From Pseudomonadota bacterium (GTDB taxonomy: Bacteria > Pseudomonadota > Gammaproteobacteria > Steroidobacterales > Steroidobacteraceae): a DNA stretch of 64,000 nucleotides. The notes under the pieces were generated by a model that saw only the letters and a list, made by a program, of their open reading frames with translations, did not search any database and had not been told where the DNA came from. Location of the stretch: the NCBI GenBank assembly GCA_023417315.1, contig JAEZFW010000001.1, positions 26,625 to 90,624 of the forward strand, read 5' to 3'. The translations under genes were made by a program, and so were the position numbers. Of the stretch, positions 33,485 to 39,050 are shown one piece after another. Numbering within the stretch: the first letter of the stretch is position 1; each line of letters begins with the position of its first letter.

Positions 33485-33804
33485 GAGGCCACGACTGCTT
33501 CACGCCGGATGCAACGTGTGTAGCACCCAGTGATTGCAGAGCTTCCTTCAGCCGCAACGCTGAGTCTACTGCTGAGACTCCTGCACGACGGTTGGAGAAG
33601 TGCGCGGGCCTTGCCTTGACGAGCGCCACCATCAGCAACGGTCGCATTGGCGATGACACGCCAAGAGTCAAACATCGTGAGGACGAAGCGCGAGCGTTGC
33701 GATGACAAAGCTGCCGACGCGACGCATTGTGGGCCCGCAAAGGGAAGCTCGACGGCTGTACCCTCGCTCTCAGACAACCACATCGCAGACACGACCGCCT
33801 TCAT
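33485..33804 (-). CDS. Paralogous cassette A: possible 107-residue protein
   Basis: Open frame from ATG 33804: 'MKAVVSAMWLSESEGTAVEL', 'PFAGPQCVASAALSSQRSRF', 'TVADGGARQGKARALLQP', running on into attC (to 33388). Clearly homologous to the cassette at 30258-30589 both in DNA and in this frame. Unknown family. The other conserved frame ('MVALVKARPAHFSNRRAG') is here open for about 60 further codons, so either frame may be the real one. Confidence 0.4.
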
Positions 33805-33813
33805 CTTCTTTCC

Positions 33814-33874
33814 GCATAACGTCTGCGCTCAGGCGCGTGCGTCTTCGCACGTCGCCTGCAGCGCGTTGTTCGGC
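33814..33874 (-). repeat. attC site
   Basis: 61 bp, GCATAAC ... GTTCGGC; arms GTCTGCGCTCAGGCG / CGCCTGCAGCGCG. Confidence 0.92.
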
Positions 33875-33910
33875 TCCGCACACAAAGCAACGCCCAGTTG
33901 CCAGGCACGA

Positions 33911-34525
33911 CTACTTCTCCGGTATGAAAAGGTAAAGCATGCCTTCTTTCGCATTCGGGTTGTTTACCGCTATCGGAACATCCGGCGACACAAGACCGAG
34001 CTTATAGAGCGCGCTAGCCAAATTCGAAAAGTAAGGCGGCGGGGTGTCACTTCGCGATACAAATAGGAGAAATTCTCCGGAATCGATTCCTGTACTGAAG
34101 CCATTCACGATGTTGCTGCCGCCGGTTGCAAACCCAGCTTCGTCCAATAGCTGACGAAGCTGCATGGTGAAATTTTCTTGTTCCTTGTTCGGGAGCGCGG
34201 TTCTTGTTGCGAGATACACTGGACCTTTCGGCCCGGCTTTTGTCGCTTCGATGAAAGTGGCGCGTTGAGCAGGAGAAATCGCTCGAGGACGCTGCTTAGC
34301 TTCTAGTTCGGTGATCTTGCTTTGGGCAGCACGCAATTCACTCGAACTCTGCTGCTCGTTCTCGAATGCGCGGATGCGATCGTCCCGATTCGCTCTCAAG
34401 TTTGCGAACACAAATATGCCACTGACGACGGCTGTGGCCAGCCAGCTTGAAACCAGAAGGATCGACGGCACGTGCCACGCGCCTGCTGCGGTTTGGAATA
34501 ATGAGATCAAGGAACGCCTCTCCAT
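33911..34525 (-). CDS. Membrane-anchored coiled-coil protein (cassette gene)
   Basis: 204 residues from the ATG at 34525. One membrane segment ('ILLVSSWLATAVVSGIFVFA'), then a charged coiled-coil stretch ('RDDRIRAFENEQQSSSELRA', 'QSKITELEAKQRP') and a globular C-terminal half ('LRQLLDEAGFATGGSNIVNG', 'PIAVNNPNAKEGMLYLFIP'). The C-terminal part looks like a compact periplasmic or cytosolic domain of unknown role; similar anchored coiled-coil proteins are common in cassettes. Confidence 0.7.
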   Translation of the reverse strand: MERRSLISLFQTAAGAWHVPSILLVSSWLATAVVSGIFVFANLRANRDDRIRAFENEQQSSSELRAAQSKITELEAKQRPRAISPAQRATFIEATKAGPKGPVYLATRTALPNKEQENFTMQLRQLLDEAGFATGGSNIVNGFSTGIDSGEFLLFVSRSDTPPPYFSNLASALYKLGLVSPDVPIAVNNPNAKEGMLYLFIPEK

Positions 34526-34551
34526 CTGTACGTTCTCATTGCCGCCTTGTA

Positions 34552-34623
34552 GCCGAACGTCCACGTTGTGCCGCGAGCAACGGCGCTTCGCGGTTGCGAG
34601 TCGGAACCAACGTGTTGTTAGAA
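34552..34623 (-). repeat. attC site
   Basis: 72 bp, GCCGAAC ... GTTAGAA; arms CCACGTTGTGCCGCGA / TCGGAACCAACGTG. Confidence 0.9.
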
Positions 34624-34627
34624 GTGC

Positions 34628-34966
34628 TCATGCCGACCAGCAGTAAAGTGGACTGCCATACACACCATGCGCGCCAAGGTTGTTCTTGTCAGTTCCCCAG
34701 AAACAGAGAAAGCGATCCTTCTCTGATTCATAGACCAACCAATAGCCTTTGTGGAATGCGACGCACTCACCGGTCCGCACACTACCAACGGGAACGTCTG
34801 GAAAGCCTGGATCCATCACAACGGCACTGAGCTAAAAAGGCTCGCATACATGAGCCCGGATGTCCGAGCGCAGAGCTGCAAAGTACTCTTCCTCGCTCTG
34901 CTGCGCTCCGACGTACACGTCGTTCGTATCATCGAGCGCCAACTCGAGCTTCTCAAGTGGGGACAT
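34628..34966 (-). pseudogene. Cassette gene interrupted by an in-frame amber codon
   Basis: From ATG 34966 (AGAAGGG five bases upstream) the frame reads 'MSPLEKLELALDDTNDVYVG', 'AQQSEEEYFAALRSDIRAHV', 'CEPF', then TAG at 34834-34832, and continues in the same frame as 'LSAVVMDPGFPDVPVGSVRT', 'GECVAFHKGYWLVYESEKDR', 'FLCFWGTDKNNL', ending at 34628. Both halves look coding and together form one 112-residue protein. Either a nonsense mutation or, less likely, suppression. A GTG after the stop could restart the second half. Confidence 0.65.
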
Positions 34967-34978
34967 GCCCTTCTGCAC

Positions 34979-35071
34979 TTCTAACGCTCACGCTGTGCTG
35001 CCGGCGCAGCAACGCTGCGCGGACCCAAAGGCGCTAGCCTTTGGGCGGTCAGCACGAGCGTGTTGTTGGGC
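34979..35071 (-). repeat. attC site
   Basis: 93 bp, TTCTAAC ... GTTGGGC; outer arms GCTCACGCTGTGCTG / CAGCACGAGCGTG, with a second inner palindrome (CCCAAAGGCGCTAGCCTTTGGG). Confidence 0.9.
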
Positions 35072-35398
35072 AGCGGACAGCATCATGACTGCCACCGATG
35101 ATGAAACAATGAGCTTGAGGATGCCACAGCAACGCCGGACTGAGGCTGCAAGCGATGACATAACCCTGAGCTCGACCTTCTGACACCAAGCTAACCGAAG
35201 CTGCGCGCGCACGAAGCCACCCGACTGAGGTTTGAGGATTGAGATCTGCGTGACGAGTGCTGCGCCGAAGAACGAAGCCGCGACGCGACGGTACGACCGG
35301 CACGAGCGATGACTGCGGCCACCGCCTCAGCGCCCCAACGCTGCACATTTGCTTTCAGATCGCGACTCCGCTTCGCGTTCATTCTCTTCTAGGCTTCA
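35072..35398 (-). other. Cassette without a convincing gene
   Basis: 327 bp between two intact attC sites. The best frame runs from ATG 35382 to 35191 (63 residues, 'MNAKRSRDLKANVQRWGAEA', Arg/Ser-rich), and two other frames overlap it. None has a recognisable pattern; it may be a degraded gene, a non-coding cassette or a cassette with a small basic protein. Confidence 0.4.
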
Positions 35399-35458
35399 GC
35401 CCAACGTCACGCTTCAGGCGCGTGCGTTTCGCACGTCGCCTGCAAGCGTTTGTTAGCC
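35399..35458 (-). repeat. attC site
   Basis: 60 bp, GCCCAAC ... GTTAGCC; arms CACGCTTCAGGCG / CGCCTGCAAGCGTTT. Confidence 0.92.
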
Positions 35459-36000
35459 GCAATTCGCGTGACGTGCACCCCTAACAGCTCCTCTATCTGA
35501 AGCAGCCGAAGCAGCGGACATTGAAGCTCTGAGGTTTGAGCGGCTGCAAACTGCCGGAGCTCTTTGAGAGACGAGTGGAACGCTTCGTTGACGATGCACT
35601 CAAGAGCAACGCCATACTTCTCTTGGATATTGGCCTTCACCACTGCCAAGTGACCGAGCTGGTTGTACTGAGCCTGTCCTTGACTGTCTTTGACGATGGG
35701 ACTCCACAGCATGAAGTGTCGCTCGTACTCGCTGAAGTACTTGGTTGCGTACTCGATATCTCGGGAAAATTTGTCCGTGAGCTTCTGGATATTGTTTGGC
35801 CGCTTGTCCTTGACGTACTGCAGCCCGGTTGTGAGATGGATGGCGACCTCACAGACGTACACCTTCTTCTCTTTGAGATTGATGCCGACAACGTCGATCT
35901 CGCCCTGCGCCTCGACGGTGTACAGATTCGTTTGAATGAACTCGCAGCTGCGAACGTACCGCAAGTAGGATGAAACAAGTTGCTCGCCGACGTTCATCAT
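35407..36000 (-). CDS. PD-(D/E)xK nuclease-like protein (cassette gene)
   Basis: 197 residues from ATG 36000 (a second ATG follows at 35997). 'VEAQGEIDVVGINLKEKKVYVCEVAIHL' (shortened: GEIDVVG, VYVCEVAIHL) has the spacing of PD-(D/E)xK motifs II/III, but the Lys of the ExK motif is replaced by Ala. So it may be a catalytically dead or altered nuclease fold. The last 17 residues come from the attC. No partner methylase, so not a standard restriction system. Confidence 0.55.
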   Translation of the reverse strand: MMNVGEQLVSSYLRYVRSCEFIQTNLYTVEAQGEIDVVGINLKEKKVYVCEVAIHLTTGLQYVKDKRPNNIQKLTDKFSRDIEYATKYFSEYERHFMLWSPIVKDSQGQAQYNQLGHLAVVKANIQEKYGVALECIVNEAFHSSLKELRQFAAAQTSELQCPLLRLLQIEELLGVHVTRIAANKRLQATCETHAPEA

Positions 36001-36012
36001 TCCGATTTCCCA

Positions 36013-36102
36013 GGCTAACGTCGCGAATGAGCCGCGAGCAAAGGCGCCTCGCCTTTGCGAGTCGAGCAAGCAACGCTTGCGGGCTCGATTCGCTTGTTAG
36101 GC
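36013..36102 (-). repeat. attC site
   Basis: 90 bp, GGCTAAC ... GTTAGGC; arms GTCGCGAATGAGCCG / CGGGCTCGATTCGC and an inner palindrome AAAGGCGCCTCGCCTTT. Confidence 0.92.
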
Positions 36103-36480
36103 ACGATTGGCACGGCGACGAAGTTCGAGGGCGTGAACGCAGGCAGTGGCGATAGCTCCGGTAAATAGCCCAGTCGTGACCATTGAGGCAACAGGTACGG
36201 GTACTTGCAGGGCATCTGACATTGCAAAATAGAACAGCCCCGGAACCGCACCGATCACCGCACCGCATGCGATAGCCACGACGAAAGCTATGTGACCCTT
36301 GTACATCCGATACACCAGAAGCCAGCTAGAAACCACCGCGAGGACAAGCGGGATTACCATGGAGCTTCCACCAAAAGCCAACCGCATGCCGGGAATCGGA
36401 TCCGTCCCGTTCTCTAAGTATAGAAAGGGCAGAACGATCCCCAGGTTGTGAAGTGCGAGATAAAGACGAATGTCGTCCAT
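36097..36480 (-). CDS. Four-helix membrane protein (cassette gene)
   Basis: 127 residues from ATG 36480 ('MDDIRLYLALHNLGIVLPFL'). Four hydrophobic segments at about 5-22, 37-55, 60-82 and 95-117, short basic tail 'ELRRRANRA'. No known family or active-site residues. Confidence 0.7.
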   Translation of the reverse strand: MDDIRLYLALHNLGIVLPFLYLENGTDPIPGMRLAFGGSSMVIPLVLAVVSSWLLVYRMYKGHIAFVVAIACGAVIGAVPGLFYFAMSDALQVPVPVASMVTTGLFTGAIATACVHALELRRRANRA

Positions 36481-36483
36481 CGT

Positions 36484-36547
36484 GCCTAACGCCATGCTTG
36501 TGCCGCGCGTGGCTTTGCACGCGTCGGCACGAAGCATTTGTTAGAGC
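36484..36547 (-). repeat. attC site (brnTA cassette)
   Basis: 64 bp, GCCTAAC ... GTTAGAGC; arms GCCATGCTTGTGCCG / CGTCGGCACGAAGCA. Confidence 0.93.
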
Positions 36548-36819
36548 GAAGCATCTTTGAATGCTCGCAGCACGGCGTTGATGCGCGTCTGGTACCCCGG
36601 CCCTTGAGCCTTAAACCAAGCGAGAACATCCGCGTCCAGCCGCAGCGCAATGGATGATTTCGGCGGCACGGGCTGCAAGCCGCGGCGGACAATGCCACGA
36701 ACGATGTGCTGCATATCCGCTTCCGGATGCTCAGCTGAGAGCTTGATGTCTCTATCCTTTGTAGCGCGTATGCGCTTCCAATCAGTCTTAGAGGCTTTTG
36801 AAGAGGATCGCTTCTTCAT
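36541..36819 (-). CDS. brnA: BrnA-type antitoxin (cassette gene)
   Basis: 92 residues from ATG 36819. 'MKKRSSSKASKTDWKRIRAT' N-terminal linker and ribbon-helix-helix C-terminus 'SSIALRLDADVLAWFKAQGP' / 'GYQTRINAVLRAF' are the BrnA pattern. It neutralises BrnT and represses the pair. The start lies inside the last 32 bases of the toxin gene, the normal order (toxin first) for brnTA. The stop overlaps the attC box. Confidence 0.9.
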   Translation of the reverse strand: MKKRSSSKASKTDWKRIRATKDRDIKLSAEHPEADMQHIVRGIVRRGLQPVPPKSSIALRLDADVLAWFKAQGPGYQTRINAVLRAFKDASL

Positions 36820-37057
36820 TTCGAGTGGCTCGACGAAAAGAGATGACATGGATGCGCTCGGGTGTTTCGGTGTGAACGATGGAAACCGCAACACCACCGA
36901 GGAAGCCGAGCGTGACAAAGCGCTGCTCTCCATAAGCGAAGCGGTCATCTTCGAAGGTGAGGGTCGGACCCTCGAACACGCGAGGCGCATCCAAGAAGTC
37001 AATGCCATGAGCCTTCAAGTTGACCCGACGTTTCCTTTCGTCCCAGGTGAAGCGCAT
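36788..37057 (-). CDS. brnT: BrnT-type ribonuclease toxin (cassette gene)
   Basis: 89 residues: 'MRFTWDERKRRVNLKAHGID' start, 'FLDAPRVFEGPTLTFEDDRF', 'YGEQRFVTLGFLGGVAVSIV', and the catalytic-type end 'RIHVISFRRATRNEE' define BrnT, a RelE-like mRNA interferase. Cassette-borne toxin-antitoxin pairs are thought to stabilise arrays. Complete and probably functional with BrnA. Confidence 0.93.
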   Translation of the reverse strand: MRFTWDERKRRVNLKAHGIDFLDAPRVFEGPTLTFEDDRFAYGEQRFVTLGFLGGVAVSIVHTETPERIHVISFRRATRNEEAILFKSL

Positions 37058-37108
37058 AGGCGGAGTGTATATACAGCGGCCGGCGACGTCAAAACGGCCT
37101 CTTGCTGC

Positions 37109-37199
37109 GCTCTAACGCCGTGCATAAGCCGCGAGCAAAGGCGCCGCGCCTTTGCGAGTCGGGCGACAAACAGGAGCGAACTTGATGCACTTGTTAGGC
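37109..37199 (-). repeat. attC site (first cassette)
   Basis: 91 bp, GCTCTAAC ... GTTAGGC; arms GCCGTGCATAAGCCG with TTGATGCAC, inner palindrome AAAGGCGCCGCGCCTTT. Confidence 0.93.
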
Positions 37200-37703
37200 A
37201 TTCTTTGGCGCCAACCCAAGTGCCTCCTCAAACAGAGCGCGATGCTGCTCAAGAAATTGTTCGGCTCTGTCGAACAAGCGCCTCATGTCTAGCTCTTTAC
37301 GAATCGTTTCGATCTCCGTACACGCAGCTTTCCATTTTTTACCATGAAGCTGTGTAAAGCTTGTGATCGCATACTGAGAGAGCGAGCTGCGATCCTTCTG
37401 AATGGATTCGTGTGTCATCCCCACCGCCTGCGCAACACTGAGTATCCTAGCTAACGCCTTCGCCTCCTCCGGACAACCAAGACGATCGAACGCGAGGACC
37501 GTCTCTCGCGCATACAGACCCGTGCTATTACCAATGAAATCGACAATACCGTTAATGGCCACTTCGGTATCAAAGTCAATCAGCAGCATGAGCACGCAAA
37601 GCGGATTCGAAACGTCGGCGATCGCGCCGCTATCACGAATCGTCGACAATGGTGGCTCGTAGATCTTCGATGCAAGTTCGCTGAGAAGATCGCTCGAGTT
37701 CAT
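37194..37703 (-). CDS. DMP19-like (DUF4375) protein, first cassette
   Basis: 169 residues from ATG 37703. 'NPLCVLMLLIDFDTEVAING' and 'VDFIGNSTGLYARETVLAFD' match the DMP19/DUF4375 family (the FD-x-E-x-x-x-x-G-x-x-x-x-x-x-N-S pattern). Neisseria DMP19 mimics DNA to titrate a repressor; whether this one does is unknown. Being next to attI it is the most recently inserted and best transcribed cassette. Confidence 0.75.
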   Translation of the reverse strand: MNSSDLLSELASKIYEPPLSTIRDSGAIADVSNPLCVLMLLIDFDTEVAINGIVDFIGNSTGLYARETVLAFDRLGCPEEAKALARILSVAQAVGMTHESIQKDRSSLSQYAITSFTQLHGKKWKAACTEIETIRKELDMRRLFDRAEQFLEQHRALFEEALGLAPKNA

Positions 37704-37714
37704 TCTCGGCTCCT

Positions 37715-37790
37715 GCCTAACTATTAAATGGACCGCCTGAGTGCGGTAATCGGATGCGGCGGGCTTCCGCCGACGCGTGAATTTTTCGTT
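37715..37790 (-). other. attI region of the integron
   Basis: The first cassette begins at GCCTAAC (37715-37721), read on the - strand as GTTAGGC, the insertion point. The next about 70 bp toward intI should hold the integrase-binding sites; a short palindrome GGCGGGCTTCCGCC lies at 37757-37772. The exact end is not resolvable by eye. Confidence 0.65.
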
Positions 37791-37793
37791 GTT

Positions 37794-37809
37794 CTGTCCA
37801 CATTTGCAG
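37794..37809. promoter_or_regulatory. Possible LexA-like box upstream of intI
   Basis: CTGT-N8-GCAG at 37794-37809 has one mismatch to CTGT-N8-ACAG. SOS control of intI is common in integrons. The position is 110-130 bp upstream of the start, further than usual, so this is weak. Confidence 0.25.
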
Positions 37810-37920
37810 CTGCATGTTCCTTTGCTTCTCGGGATGATAGGCCGCAACGGTCTACGCGCGCCAACTTAGCCCCGCGTCGATGAGCGAGTCAACTCGCGGC
37901 GGCTGACTCTCAATCCAAGG

Positions 37921-38901
37921 ATGGTTATGACAACTTCTCCCGATGCATCAGGACCGAGGTTGCTCGACCAGGTCCGCGAGCTCATCCGCTTGCGTCACTA
38001 CAGCATTCGCACGGAACAAGCGTATGTGCAATGGATTCGCAGATTCGTCCTCTTTCACGGCAAGAGGCATCCGCGCGAGATGGGAGGTGCGGAGGTCACC
38101 GCATTCTTGAGCGACTTGGCCGTGCGCCTACACGTATCCGCTTCGACGCAGAATCAGGCGCTCAACGCGCTGCTCTTCTTGTATCGAGACGTGCTCAAGA
38201 TCACCTTGCCATGGCTCGACGAAGTGCAACGCGCGAAGAAGCCGCAGCACTTGCCCGTCGTGTTCACGCGCCAAGAAGTGAAAGCGCTCCTCGCGCAGCT
38301 CGAAGGCACGCCCTGGTTGATGGCATCCCTCGTGTATGGCGGCGGACTGAGGTTGATGGAATGCCTTCGTCTACGAGTGAAGGACATCGACTTCCAGTAC
38401 GGGCAACTCGTGATTCGCGACGCGAAGGGTCAGAAGGATCGCGTGACCATTCTGCCGCGAGCACTCATCGAGCCGCTGCGATCGCATCTCGCTCGCGTGC
38501 GCCAACTGCACGAGAACGATATTCGCGCGGGATCCGGTCGTGTGTATCTACCGTATGCACTCGAGCACAAGTATCCCAACGCTAGTATCGAATGGGGATG
38601 GCAGTACGTGTTCCCGTCCACTCGTGCTTCAGTCGACCCACGCTCAGGTGTTCAAAGGCGACACCACGCGCCGCCGGATGCTCTGCAACGCGCAGTGAAG
38701 CAGGCTCTACGTTCAGCGAGAATCATCAAACCAGGAAGCGTGCACACACTGCGGCATTCGTTTGCAACGCATCTCCTCGAATCAGGTTACGACATTCGTA
38801 CCGTTCAGGAGCTTCTCGGGCATGCGGATGTGAAGACGACGATGATCTACACGCATGTTCTAAACCGTGGCGGGCGTGGGGTGGTGAGTCCGTTGGATTG
38901 A
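37921..38901 (+). CDS. intI: Integron integrase (IntI)
   Basis: 326 residues, tyrosine recombinase. N-terminal SAM-like core-binding domain ('LRHYSIRTEQAYVQWIRRFV' in shortened form). Catalytic set Arg144 ('GGLRLMEC'), Lys172, His275 and Arg278 ('VHTLRHSFATHLL'), His301 and Tyr310 ('GHADVKTTMIYTHV') complete. The IntI-specific extra helix region 'YPNASIEWGWQYVFPS' (about 218-233) separates it from XerC/D. So the enzyme looks active. The start may be the ATG at 37927, for which AAGG is better placed. It is transcribed away from the cassettes. Confidence 0.96.
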   Translation: MVMTTSPDASGPRLLDQVRELIRLRHYSIRTEQAYVQWIRRFVLFHGKRHPREMGGAEVTAFLSDLAVRLHVSASTQNQALNALLFLYRDVLKITLPWLDEVQRAKKPQHLPVVFTRQEVKALLAQLEGTPWLMASLVYGGGLRLMECLRLRVKDIDFQYGQLVIRDAKGQKDRVTILPRALIEPLRSHLARVRQLHENDIRAGSGRVYLPYALEHKYPNASIEWGWQYVFPSTRASVDPRSGVQRRHHAPPDALQRAVKQALRSARIIKPGSVHTLRHSFATHLLESGYDIRTVQELLGHADVKTTMIYTHVLNRGGRGVVSPLD

Positions 38902-38904
38902 ACG

Positions 38905-39050
38905 CGCCCTAACCCTCTCCCTCGAGGGAGAGGGGATCTTTCTAGCTTGAGGTAGCCCGCACCCTAACCCTCTTCCGCGAGGGAGAGGGGTTCCTTTGCT
39001 GATCAAGATGCCCCCACCCTAGCCCTCCCCCGCTTCGCAGGGGAGGGGAT
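38905..39050. repeat. Three REP-like palindromes after intI
   Basis: Units of the type CCCTAACCCTCTCCC ... GGGAGAGGGG at 38908-38936, 38962-38990 and 39014-39050, each a strong stem. The same unit recurs at 44402-44480 and 45898-45940. They fill the whole space between the convergent intI and permease genes and could act as terminators for both. Confidence 0.75.

Larger units (their letters stand above)
25183..38901 (-). mobile_element. Chromosomal integron: intI plus about 25 gene cassettes
   Basis: The integrase gene at the right end (rightward) is followed on the other side by a leftward series of short genes, each ending in an attC site. About 20 attC sites of 60-97 bp show both boundary boxes (GTTRRRY/RYYYAAC) and inverted inner arms; others are decayed. 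Almost all cassette genes lie on the - strand, so they are oriented with respect to attI as in all integrons. attC sequences are mixed, unlike the near-uniform repeats of Vibrio arrays. Average cassette length is about 500 bp. No resistance gene or transposase is present, so this is a sedentary array. Confidence 0.93.

Noticed and set aside
37741..37800. Hairpin beside attI considered as a further attC
   Set aside because: It has a GC-rich stem but lacks both boundary boxes; treated as part of the attI/promoter region.
37794..37809. LexA box controlling intI
   Set aside because: One mismatch and unusually far from the start; listed only as a weak regulatory candidate and not used as evidence.
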